From: Favolaschia claudopus
Lineage: Eukaryota; Basidiomycota; Agaricomycetes; Agaricales; Mycenaceae
Direction of reading: 5' to 3'
NCBI GenBank assembly: GCA_037176885.1
Contig: JAWWNJ010000053.1
Location: 744,001-808,000 of the forward strand
Length of the DNA: 64,000 bases
Positions 52,721 through 63,072 of this stretch are shown here, piece after piece; position 1 is the stretch's first letter; every line of letters starts with the position of its first letter. The notes under the pieces were generated by a model. The model saw only the letters and a list, made by a program, of their open reading frames with translations. It was not told where the DNA came from and did no database searches. The position numbers were made by a program, and so were the translations under genes.

Positions 52721-53089
52721 CAGTTGCGGCAAAATCAATTTACTTACCAAATAAGGAAATTTTCATCAAATCCGCTCTACCACACAACAAAACCACCACA
52801 AGCACGTTGAAATAGCACCAAGCGCCTGTACTCCCGGATTTGAGCCGGTCTACGCCCAAAAAACAACCGGATTCGTTATGTTTCTCACTGTTTTTGGCTG
52901 CACTTTATGAGACAAAGTTGCTGGTTATCCCGGCGAAACCAATACAAAGACGCCAGTTTTTTTACATCAGGAATACAGACTAGCAGTTCTTAGTATTCTT
53001 ATCAACTTACCGCTCGAAAAAAACGAGCAAAAGGAGCGAATTGACGAGAATTTCCTTATTTAGTAAGTAAATTGATTTTGCCGCAACTG
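52721..53089 (+). mobile_element. 369-bp TA-flanked MITE, copy A
   Basis: Tips CAGTTGCGGCAAAATCAATT and exact reverse, flanked by TA (52719-52720, 53090-53091). Same length as, and nearly the same sequence as, copy B at 55555-55923, which is in the opposite orientation. Confidence 0.92.
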
Positions 53090-53131
53090 TATACGCTATT
53101 CTATATATAGTCGTTTTCGTTTTCGTTTCTA

Positions 53132-54317
53132 TGGTGCGCTCGGCCTAAACACCACCAAACAGGAACAAAATCTATTGCACCTGATCAGAACCTTCCCATG
53201 ACTGATCCTCTGGTAAAAACACTCCCATTAGGTAGTAGACTAATCACTCTAAAGGAATTTACCATCCCCTCAAAACTCACAATAAATTCTTTTTTCTCGA
53301 GGCGGATTTGAGACACCAGTGATGGCATCAGTCAATCAGTCATGTGAGCTTACGGAATATGCCCAATTTGGGTTCCGACTCTGGCTTCATATGCTCTCAG
53401 AGAGGTCCATGAGCTATATCCTACACTCATGAAAGCTGGGGAGTACAGTTTTTTACCGGTCACTGAGACAAACCGGTCAATGATACAAACGGCCCGCACG
53501 GCATCAATCTTGAACGGGTAGCTTAGATATTCGGGACATAGCTTCACTGACACTACATCTATGTATAAGTAAAAGTTTGGAAGCATAGGACATCATCTGC
53601 AGCTCCCAGACTGTTTCCGAGCGAGGGATTGCCAAGGTGCCAATTTTGATGCACCCTTATTCGTGTTGAACAGCCCCGGAAACACTTCAATTGCATACAG
53701 ACATGCTTGTATACACTACCAGCAAGTTTCCAATCTTTTAGATGGACCATCATTGCAGAGGAATACATTGTGCAGCACATTTACAATGTTCAGACAGCTT
53801 ATTTCCAAAAAAGGAAAGTCATCAGCGCGCATCGACTGACTGTTTTTTCTCCAAGGACCATTCATATTACCCAAATTTGGTATTCGAAAGGGTGTATACT
53901 TGCTTGAAGACTTTGTTCAAAGGCAAGTTGAGTGGAAATCCCCCCAAAATAGCATTTTTGATGAATTGATTGACATCCGTCTCATTGATACGGGAAAGCA
54001 ATTTTCGTGTCGTTGACCTTATATCTTCCTCATCCCTTCAGATAAAATTCCAGAAATTTGGGATATGATTCTTGACTAGTATGAACATGTTTCTACCTCC
54101 TTAGTTTTGTTGTTCAACTCAGTACTTGTTTGTAAAATGTCATGTGAAAATGTTTGTCTCAGTGACCGGTGAAAAACTGTACGTCCTGAGTCTGCCCCAA
54201 CCTTATTCTGCAGCAGAAAATGCAATTTATCGATTTTTTTTCCGCCGGTCGATTTGAGACATCACTGATGGCATCAATGATGGGACCTATTTGGTTGTGT
54301 TTAGGCCGCGCGCACCA
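53132..54317. mobile_element. Family Z element Z3
   Basis: Tips TGGTGCGCTCGGCCTAAACA and a close reverse (TGGTGCGCGCGGCCTAAACA), flanked by TA (53130-53131, 54318-54319). At 1186 bp this is the longest Z copy. Short frames inside (53350-53586 and 53559-53780, minus) give SLRAYEARVGTQIGHIP and SVYKHVCMQLKCFRGC, which may be relics of a family protein; I do not recognise it. Confidence 0.78.
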
Positions 54318-54419
54318 TAAGACTCGCCAGGTGGCTCCAACGGCATGCGGATTGGAGCGGCTACGTCATGTGGCGGCTCGTTCGGCGGCTCGTCGCGCGC
54401 GGTCCTTATCATAACTTTG

Positions 54420-55249
54420 AGGTTGAGTACCTGTCGTTCCCGTTCTCCACGCCGTCGTTCCCGTTCCCGACATGGCCGCTCGCGTTCCCGCTCACGACGG
54501 CGCCGCTCGCCCTCGCGCTCCTCCTCCCGCCGTCGTCGGTCCGTCGCTCCCGCTCTCCTTCTCGTCGTCGCCGATCTCCTTCGCCGCGTCGCCGGTCCCT
54601 TTCACATCGCCGCCGGTCACCCTCTCCACGCCGTCGTTCACCGTCTAGACGCCGTCGTTCCCGTTCTCCACGCCGTCGTTCCCGTTCCCGACATGGCCGC
54701 TCGCGTTCCCGCTCTCGACGGCGCCGCTCGCCCTCGCGCTCCTCCTCCCGCCGTCGTCGGTCGCGTTCTCCCTCTCGCCGTCGCCGTTCGCGGTCTCGCT
54801 CTCGTCATCGCCGCTCGCGTTCGCGTTCCCCCCCTCACCGTTATCACCGTCGACAACGGAGTCGTTCGCTCACCCGCCGTCCACGATCATCGCGCAGTCG
54901 TTCTCCCGTTCGTCGACGGGGCAACCGCAGTCGCTCACCTCACAGCCAAACGGCAGGCCGCGGTCCGGCAGCTCCCACTCCAACCGCACCCGCCGCTATG
55001 AGAAAGCGGACGTTGGAGAAGGGAAGGGGGGAGGAGCATCCAGCAAAGAAGAGGGCTCTGCTGCATCGCTTGTCAGCCCCCCCACTGAGCTTGTCGCAGC
55101 GCCTGGGACCCGCTGCGGCAGGGGGATCACCCGGGTCTAACAAAGGGAAGGGGAGAGGGAACACGAAGGGGAACGTGAATGGACGGGGGAATATGGGGAG
55201 GAAGGCGGGTAGAGGGATCGGGAAGGGGAAGGATAGGCAGGGAGAATAG
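54420..55249 (+). CDS. Arg/Ser-repeat ORF1 of the LINE, disturbed by a duplication
   Basis: One frame encodes long RS-type runs (SRSPRRRSRSRHGRSRSRSR, then RRRRSPSRSSSRRRRS) and a basic, Gly/Lys-rich end (NKGKGRGNTKGNVNGRGNMG) stopping at 55249, about 45 bases before ORF2. Composition alone could be chance in GC-rich CGT repeats. Position directly upstream of the endonuclease, on the same strand, supports an ORF1 with a nucleic-acid-binding basic domain. A block of about 110 bp occurs twice, 221 bp apart; 221 is not divisible by three, so the two copies are read in different frames and the start of the protein is uncertain. Confidence 0.45.
54433..54763 (+). repeat. Direct duplication, offset 221 bp
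   Basis: About 110 bp beginning GTCGTTCCCGTTCTCCACGC at 54433 and at 54654, almost identical; the tracts between are RS-coding CGTCGY repeats. Confidence 0.8.
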
Positions 55250-55554
55250 GAATTTGGGGCGGGGAAGGATCAGGCACCTTCCCCGTCCGATTCCATGTAC
55301 GGTGTCACTTCGTCTGGTGACACGTCTACTTGCTCTAGTACGCATGCATTATACACCGCGCGATGCCGCTGCGTTAGGGACCTTGTAGTAGTCTCGTGGA
55401 ATATGGATGGTAGAATTTTGCCCAATCTGGCCCGTCCCGACTTTCGACGATCAATCGAGCAGTGTGATGTGTTCTTCGTGCAAGAGACTCATTTGAGACC
55501 TGATCAGAGGGAGATGCTACGAGCATTGGAGGGGTTTGACACCTTCACCATGTA

Positions 55555-55923
55555 CAGTTGCGGCAAAATCAATTTACTTACTAAATAAGGAAATTCTCGT
55601 CAATTCGCTCCTTTTGCTCGTTTTTTTCGAGCGGTAAGGTGATAAGAATACTAACAACTGCTAGTCTGTATTCCTGATGTAAAAAAACTGGCGTCTTTGT
55701 ATTGGTTTCGCCGGGATAACCAGCAACTTTGTCTCATAAAGTGCAGCCAAAAACAGTGAGAAACATGACGAATCCGGTTGTTTTTTGGGCGTAGACCGGC
55801 TCAAATCCGGAAGTACAGGCGCTTGGTGCTATTTCAACGTGCTTGTGGTGGTTTTGTTGTGTGGTAGAGCGGATTTGATGAAAATTTCCTTATTTGGTAA
55901 GTAAATTGATTTTGCCGCAACTG
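55555..55923 (-). mobile_element. 369-bp TA-flanked MITE, copy B, in the LINE endonuclease
   Basis: Tips CAGTTGCGGCAAAATCAATT and reverse, flanked by TA (55553-55554, 55924-55925). Inserted between FDTFTM and YRRMPEGQD of ORF2. The 371-base net insertion shifts frame, and the host frames before and after agree once it is discounted. Confidence 0.93.
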
Positions 55924-58900
55924 TATAGGAGGATGCCGGAGGGTCAGGATACATATGGAGGTGTATGCGCCTTCACACGGAAGTCTCTGAGTGCGCAACT
56001 TGACGGGGAGAGGTCTTCCCCGGACATCATGGTTCTTCGCATTGGTGACATGCACTTTATTAATGCATATGTCGCTGGGGAGCACTCGAGCGCTTCTCGT
56101 CACTTCTCGGACTGGCAAGCTCTCCACCCGTGGGATACGTTCTCCGTACTCATAAGGGAGATGTCAGAGGCGGGGCTGGCTTTCTCTGTTCATGGGGACC
56201 TCAATGGGAGATCGGGTCTGTTATGCCCAAGGGGGGTGGAGCACCCACCTCGCATTGCTGAGGACTTGGTGGTGAATCCTCAGGGTCGAAAATTGATTGA
56301 GCTCTGTGAGGAGAATAACTTGCGCTTGGTCAATGGGTGTACTACGATCCCGGGAAACCACGCCGGCTTTACGTTCTTCGGTCGGAAGGATACTGAGTTG
56401 GGTCTGGGAAAGTCAACGGTGGACTACGTCCTGCTATCACCGGCAGCGGTGGGGCGGCTGTCAAGCATGGATATTGCTAGTCCTAGACCAGACTGCTCCG
56501 ATCATGCTGCAACAAAGGCGGTGGTCTGGGTGAGGATGGAAAAAGGAAGTCATAAGCAGAGGAATGGTACGGGCACTCGCAGGAAAGACCTTTCCATGCC
56601 CAGGGAGGACGAGTCGGATGAAGATCTATGGAGGTTGATGTCCCAAGTGATGGAAGCTGGCGAGTTGGCTAGACACGCTTATGGGGCACTGATGGAGACC
56701 GCCATTGCTGCGAGACAAGTCTACGTCGATGGCTCGTGTCAAGGCCCAAGTCATGCTAGGCGTGCTGGGTCTGGAATACGTTGGGGGATGGGCTCCCCAT
56801 TAAATCGTGCCTTTCGTGTTCCGGGGCCGCAGACGAATAATCGCGCGGAGTTGTTTGCGATTCTTGGAGTGCTGGCTACTACACCCGCATCGGTTCCCCT
56901 CAACATATATACTGACTCCCAATATGCTATCAATATGATTGTGCATTGGGGTCCGGCGATCGCTCAAACTGGGTGGGACTGTGTCAATGGCGATGTCCTG
57001 CGTGCAATACAGTTCCAGATACGTCGTCGCTGTGGACGTATTCACTTCATTCATGTGCGAGGACACTCCGGAAATAAGGAGAATGAGGAGGCAGATAAGC
57101 TGGCAAAGCGGGGAACCGATTTGCTGTGCGAGGATGAGGTCTTACAGTGGCTCGAGGTTCCCATACCGCTGCCTGCCTTGGAACAGTCGTCGGATGAAGC
57201 TTCATGTCGTGTTTCTTCATCCCTCCCGGCGCCTGCACCCAAAACAAGTTCCTGTACACAGGGACGGGTCTGGAGCAGCGATGCTGTTTCTCATAGAGGC
57301 CGTGCAGGTAGACGTGGAGCGAGAAGGTGGTTCCTCGAGAAGTTGAGAGACGCTGGAATGGATTCACGTGTGCTATGGCGGCTGATCAACACAATCCGGC
57401 GCCCACCTTCAGCTGGGAAACCACCGGTTGAGCTGGAGGAAATCACGAAGGCGTATCAGATTCGGATGAATCCACCGGATGATCCTGTCAAAGCTGGGTT
57501 TGACGCGGCGGAACTGGCTCAGGTCATTGAGGCAGCACGTAACATCCCAGACGTCTCTCCTCCTTCCAAGTTTCCTGCTCTCAACGAGCTCTTGACAGTT
57601 GGAGATATGGAGAGGGTGAAAGCAATTTTGAGGGAGAGAGGGTTGAAGGGAGTGCCGGGGATAGACCAGATGTCCTATGATATGCTCATGACCATCGACA
57701 ATGAGCATCTGGTGGAATTCCTTAACAAGTGCTTACGGAACTGTCATGCACCGGGCGCTTTCTTCAAGACCATCATCTCGATCGTACCAAAACCAGGGGA
57801 AGGATCCTTCTACCACAGAGGGTTATCGAGGAATTGGGTTGCAGAGCTGTGTTTACAAGCTACTTTCCATCGCATACAACCTCAAGTTGACGAGCACGGT
57901 GGAGGAAGCAGGGATTCTACCTCATTCCCAAAATGGATTCCGTCCTGGTTATCGCACAAACAACAATCCTTACATACTGCGCACAATGGTGGATAAGGCT
58001 CGTGCGGATGGGGACACCCTCTATGTCGCCTTTGTGGATGTCTCAAACGCATTCTCAGCCATGAATCATGCTTCCTTGTGGACGAAAATATTGGTGGAGC
58101 TGGGTTTGACTGGGCCATATTTCGACTTTGTTCGGTTGATCTATCGAGAGATGGTTCTTGTCGTTTCGTCGGGTGGAATGGTTTCCGAGGAATGGAAGTC
58201 CTTATCCGGCGTTTTGATGGGCGACCCCGTCTCTCCGACCCTGTGGAATATCTTTCTTTCCACGTTCACATTGGCCCCCGATCCGGACGATGTGATGCTG
58301 GCGGGTTGTCCAATCTCTCACTTGGAACATGCGGACGACATTATGTTGGTTTCTCGATCATGGCAGGGTCTGCAACGGCATTTGGATCAGCTCAGTAGCT
58401 GGTGCTCCGCAGATTTCTTGCAGGTCAATGGGACGAAATCCGCTGCGATGGTGTTTGGACCATGTCAGGGTCCGGGCACGTTTGATTTCACTACGTCTAA
58501 TCTGGTTCTTGGGGGTCAACCAGTACCGTGGAGGAAGGAGTACAAGTATGTGGGGGTGATATTCAACTCAACCACACGGGATATCTTTCGCTCGCATTAC
58601 AAGCTGAAGCACGAAACCACCGCTTACGTCTTCTGGAAGACGATTTTGGGTTGTGACCATTATGTTGGGCGAGGGCACTTGCCGCCCGAGGTCGGACGAC
58701 AGCTCTACTATGCCCTGGTTGACTGTCATCTCACTCATGGATGTGATGTTGCGATCGATGTTGACGAGACTTCTTTTGCCTTGCTCAACGGCATCAACTT
58801 GGTCATTCTGCGACGGATCCTAGGCGTTGGGAAGCGTTCTGGGATCGCACAGTTGTACTCTGAGTTGGGGATTTATCCCCTTCGCGTGAGGCGCGTTCTC

Positions 58901-58925
58901 CTTGCATTACGGTATCTGGCGTACT

Positions 58926-59421
58926 CAGTGTTGGAATTTAAGGGGTTAATAAGGGTAAAATTTGAAGCTAAGACCTTAACCTTAACTAGGGCTTAATAAT
59001 AAGGGCAAATTAAGGGTCAAGTTAAGGGCTGATTAAATTTTTTCTGCGCGAGCCAGGACCGCCTCCAGGTGTACAAAATGCAAGTCTTTCCCTCTCAGAT
59101 TCCCTGAAACTTCCCGGGGACCTTCATTCACGCTCTGGGCCTCAAATCATTCATCACTAAAATTTCAACCAAGGAACATCAAATAAATTGAGACTGTTTT
59201 GTATATTTACAATTGTTTCCTCGCAAACCAAAAGGCTCTTTAGAGCCTTCTCAGCTCAAGTTGGTTCAACTGGTGAGATAATGGCGCGAAGAAATGTTAC
59301 ATAATCGATCATTAACCCTTAATTAAGGCTTAAGACCGTCGACAATTGAAGCTAAGGCCTGAACTTAAGGGCAAATTAAGGCTTAACTTAACTTAAGGGT
59401 TAACCCTTAATTCCAACACTG
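58926..59421. mobile_element. hAT MITE in the LINE reverse transcriptase region
   Basis: Tips CAGTGTTGGAATTTAAGG and a close reverse, flanked by an 8-bp duplication GGCGTACT (58918-58925, 59422-59429). Subterminal TTAAGGG and AAGGGTTAA words at both ends match the style of the hAT at 31597. 496 bp, non-coding; net insertion 504 bases, a multiple of three. Confidence 0.93.
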
Positions 59422-60207
59422 GGCGTACTTGCGGGATCAGCCGGAGTCTCATTTCGCTTGGAAAGCCCTTTACGAAGCGGATAGGCTGCGAAACACCGGA
59501 CATTCATCATGGTACGGGGACATTGCTGTTGTCCTGCGTGACCTCCCCTTCGCCACTCCTACTCTTCCGCCGTTGGCAGATCTCAGTGCTGCAATTCTGG
59601 ACCAGTTACAAAAGCAGCTCATAATCGCAATGAAGCAGTGGGTTATAGGCTCAGTGGAAAGCATGGTTTCCATTCCACTGCTTCATGGTCGGTTGGAACC
59701 GCAGGAGACGGGGGCTCCTAAGCGGATTCCTCTCTGCCCGCGACATTATCTTTCAGCTGTGACAGTGTCCGACCATCGGTTAGCATTGACGAGGTTGCTT
59801 TGCGGATCCTTCTACTTTCGGGGTTTGCGGTCCAACCCGGAGATTCATTATTGTGTCCCAAATGCAGCGGGGCATTGGAAACTCCGGGACATGTCTTTTT
59901 GCAGTGCAGGGACGTGCAGACGGTGGCGGCACGTGAAGGGCTTAGGGAGAGTCTCATGCAGGGCTTTGGTGTGACTCTACGACCCTCTGTTTCGGCGGCA
60001 GATGCACATCGCTTGCTGCAGGAGTTGATTTTTAACTTCAACACGGTTGCGCCGGTGGCTCGATTCATTTACAAGGTGGTCCGTGCGTGGCGCTTCTTTG
60101 GACGACGACTCCCCACTCGAAACCGCCCACCGGAGAATTTGGATACAGCTGGTATGCTCTATCAAGTCTTCAAAAAGCTTTGGAAACTCAGTAGCAACAT
60201 GTCTTGA

Positions 60208-62807
60208 GGGTTTGAGCAGGATAAGTGAACCAGCAACAATCATAAGGAGGTGGTCAATGCAATTATCAAAGTAAAATGCTGATAACTTTTTCATTTCACA
60301 AGGGATTCGCTGAAACCAAAGTAGGACTATCTATCAATTTATTGCCTTTGTAGAAGTACTGTCCCAGATTTTTTATTTTCGAGCTTCGGGGCTTGATGAT
60401 ATATCGACATACACTGAACACATCTCACACGGAGTTGAAATATTTTGGGCCGCCGTTCAGCCTGGGGAGCGAGTGATATGCGCCGTTGTTGACTGTTGTG
60501 ACGGCCGTGACATGACTCACAAGCGAGCGAGATCCACGTATTTCTGGTTCAATTTCGAGTCTGGAGCAAAGTCAAAGGATGTAAAGTGTAGATCTTGAGT
60601 TTTCGAAGGGTTTGGAGGTGTTTTATATATTTTCTCCTGGAGGTCAAATCCTCACTGTATTCCACGCGGTTCTCAATTGGCTCATATCACTCAGCAGGTG
60701 GAGAATTTCTCACATATTATTGGAGAGCCATGTTATAGAACATTATTTGAGACTTTTCTACCCTCCAACATGGTTGTGGAGGGCAGAAATCGACGGGACA
60801 TGCAAAGAAGGAGTTTGATTGGGGACAAACACGAAGAAAGCTCGTTTTCGGCAAGGGCCATGCCCGTCATCACTTGTACCCAAAGTCCCGCCCTTGTCAA
60901 GCCGAGGACTCTGACGGCGACGAATGCGATTGTGAGGACTTCGCCCCCCAAAAAAACGAAGAGAATGTCTGCCGAAGGTGCATTCACAAAAGACGCCAGC
61001 ATCCAGAAGCCGACCGAGACACGGTAACCTCTTAGACTATTCTGCATAAGGCAAAGGCTGAGCATGAGCCTGCGGCCACGTCTGGCTCAGGATCGTCCTT
61101 GCTGAGCCAGGCAAAGCGAGAGTCGCTCGGTGGGATGCGGGCAATGCGGCCGAAAAGCAGAAAATTGACCAGCAAGGTAATATTTTGTGCAGCAGCTTGT
61201 TATCTCGACTCTCTGACTTCAGTGTCCAAGAGTCGTCTGCAAAGTCCACTCGGCCACGTTCCAAGACAGTCGATGAGCCAGCTTCCAATGCCACATTCAT
61301 GGTTGACGGTGTCATTCTCTTGACTGCTGGTTTGGTTGAGGATGTGTGTACAAGCTTCTTTCTTGTTCCTTGTAGTTTTTTTAAATGCGCAGGGCAACAC
61401 GTTTGGGCTTCCGGATGACAGTATACCTAATAAGGCCGAAATACAAACACTTGTCAACCGCGGTGTGGCCTAATGGGCGAGGCATCACCATCTCAGTCAG
61501 TACTGACCATGAAGAGGTTGTCGACCTCTTGTCAGAGCTGCTAACTTACCGCAGCCGATGCGGTATTTTGAGGAAGCTGGTGACATCAAGTTCACCGACG
61601 ACGAGGGGAACTCCGTTGTAAGTGCACCACGCTGGTGTCTTTTGACTCGAGCAAGTCAGCGCCTTGAGTAGAATTCCTTTTGCACGCTATGTATATCACC
61701 CGTATTTCTAGATGTGCAGCAATACATTTTTCAACAGCCATGGAATTCCGCAAAAAAAGTCTGGGGAGACTGTCATTCAGAAGCCGGGAGCCCAGAAGGC
61801 AATGGCCACAATCACGCACACATTTAACCCGACCGGTCATTAAAGTACAGGGCAAAGACAATGAACGTCGGCGGTGAGCCGGTGCCGGTAATCGCGCACT
61901 GGTCTCCGGGTGCACACCTTTCGACGGAGGTTAGAATTTCAACCACGGTGTACCCTGAACATTCGGTTACCATTCTTGTGCCAACCGAGCGCAACCCCAC
62001 CACTGATGACACGCCACTTGGGAAAGTGTTGTCGGCCTGTCCGAGCGTCTGTTTTCTTTGCTGAAAAGGGTTTTTGCGATGGGATCCAGTCGTCATGCAC
62101 CATTTCCATCTTATCCGCAGGAATGTTACCTCCCGTATCAACGTGAATGCTGTGAACGACTCGAACAACAGGGTCCAGCAGTTTGCAACCACATACAACG
62201 TGCAGGCGTCTCCTGTTTGGCAGTATCCGGCATCAAAGTACTTGCAGCGCTTGGCTGAGGAGCTAATCAGCACGAAAGGAAAGTATGTATGTCGGAAGTG
62301 CACGAACTGCGGTGGCTCCGCTGCCTCTGGTGTCGACGCCCATTTTTGAAAGACATATGGTGGCAGCAACAATCGCAATAGCCGCCAGCAAGCCAAAAAC
62401 GTGTTGACAACGTGTTCGATTACCAAGCCGCTCCCATGATTGGCTCACGCAGTTGGCAAGACGTGACTCCCCCCCTTCCCCAACAGTAAAAATACTTATT
62501 CCAACTTCTCCATTCCGGTGACGCTGTCTCAAAACTCGACCTCATCGAACGGCCTCAAACCCGACAAAACCCTCGAGGACGTGGCCCTAGATGAGCACTA
62601 GAGTACCCCACTCCCCCTCCGAGCGTCGATTTGAGCGCGCGACTGTCTTGTCAATTCTTCTCGCGGCCTGTATCAGCCACCTGTTTCAATGATAATTGAC
62701 TGTATGCTCTTCCTGTACGCACTTCTGGCACCTTCAAGCTGTTCTGCGTGGTGCATGGCGTCCTGTCGATGCTCGAAGTCCACTTCAATGAGACACGTCA
62801 TCCAATA
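60208..62807. other. No gene recognised with confidence
   Basis: Starts with the 3' untranslated end of the LINE. Several 70-90 aa plus-strand frames (61861-62064 with VPVIAHWSPGAHLSTEVRIS; 62074-62349 with VQQFATTYNVQASPVWQYPA) have ordinary protein composition, and a possible splice acceptor (CCTTCCCCAACAG) lies at about 62487, so a worn multi-exon gene is possible. The competing minus-strand frame 61824-62426 (200 aa) covers the same bases and looks less protein-like. No family identified. Confidence 0.35.
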
Positions 62808-63070
62808 GTAACGGTCAGAGTAGCGTTTTGAGGTCGTTTATGAGGTCGTTTCTGTAAGTCGTTTCTCAAATCTCGAAGCGTGGGAGAAACGAATCAGAAT
62901 GATAAACGACTTGAGAAACGATGTAAAAACTCCTCCGGAGGCGTTTATGAAGTCGTTTATTCCCACGTTTCTGTCGATTTTCTGATCCCAACAATTTTGA
63001 AAAACGACTCCATAAACGACTTGCAGAAACGACCTCATAAACGACCTCAAAACGCTACTCTGACCGTTAC
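62808..63070. mobile_element. TA-flanked MITE with GTCGTTT repeats
   Basis: Tips GTAACGGTCAGAGTAGCGTT and exact reverse for about 47 bp, flanked by TA (62806-62807, 63071-63072). The word GTCGTTTMT or its reverse recurs about eight times inside. Confidence 0.92.
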
Positions 63071-63072
63071 TA

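Larger units (their letters stand above)
51441..54325. mobile_element. Mutator-like MITE, copy 2, with three nested insertions
   Basis: Inverted relative to copy 1: starts GGTATGAACGAAAATCG and ends, after the nested Z element, in ...TTTTCGTTTC plus TAAGACTC. Flanked by CCAGGTGGC (51432-51440 and 54327-54335), a 9-bp duplication. It contains X2 (51543-52075), a 369-bp MITE (52721-53089) and Z3 (53132-54317); without them it would be about 800 bp, matching copy 1. Confidence 0.82.
51409..54403. mobile_element. Family T element, copy 3, split by a Mutator-like insert
   Basis: AGTTTGCGGTGAGCCGCCAG starts at 51410, breaks at CCAGGTGGC, and resumes after 54335 with CAACGGCATGCGGATTGGAG and on to TCGTCGCGCGCGGTCCTTA, matching copy 1. 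Its far end is lost at the start of the LINE. Confidence 0.65.
55295..60207 (+). pseudogene. LINE ORF2: endonuclease, RNase H, reverse transcriptase, zinc knuckle
   Basis: Reads through as one protein except for two insertions and two frame shifts. Endonuclease (55385-56540): VVSWNMDGR, VQETHLRPD, HGDLNGRSG, STVDYVLLS, CSDHAA. RNase H (56710-57120): YVDGSCQG, NNRAELFAIL, IYTDSQYAI, HVRGHSGNKENEEADKLA, so the D-E-D set and the His are present. Reverse transcriptase (57590-58660): GVPGIDQMSYDML, GFRPGYRT, AFVDVSNAFS (motif A), GVLMGDPVSPTLWN (B), HLEHADDIMLVS (C, with HADD for the usual YADD), VNGTKSAAM, YKYVGVIF. C-terminal knuckle CPKCSGALETPGHVFLQC at about 59856-59910. One extra G in a G-run near 57800 and an indel near 59790 shift the frame. 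A mariner-type MITE (55555-55923) and a hAT MITE (58926-59421) interrupt it; ignoring each with one target copy leaves the frame continuous. RNase H before reverse transcriptase is unusual. ORF1 lies just upstream; the 3' end is not defined. Confidence 0.88.

Noticed and set aside
54345..55001. 218 aa plus-strand frame next to the RS ORF
   Set aside because: Frame shadow of the CGT-rich repeat (Val/Ala/Leu/Arg runs such as HAVVPVPDMAARVPALD); only its first part may belong to the true RS frame.
61824..62426. 200 aa minus-strand ORF
   Set aside because: Cys/Trp/Phe-rich composition and competing plus-strand frames with more ordinary composition; no motif.
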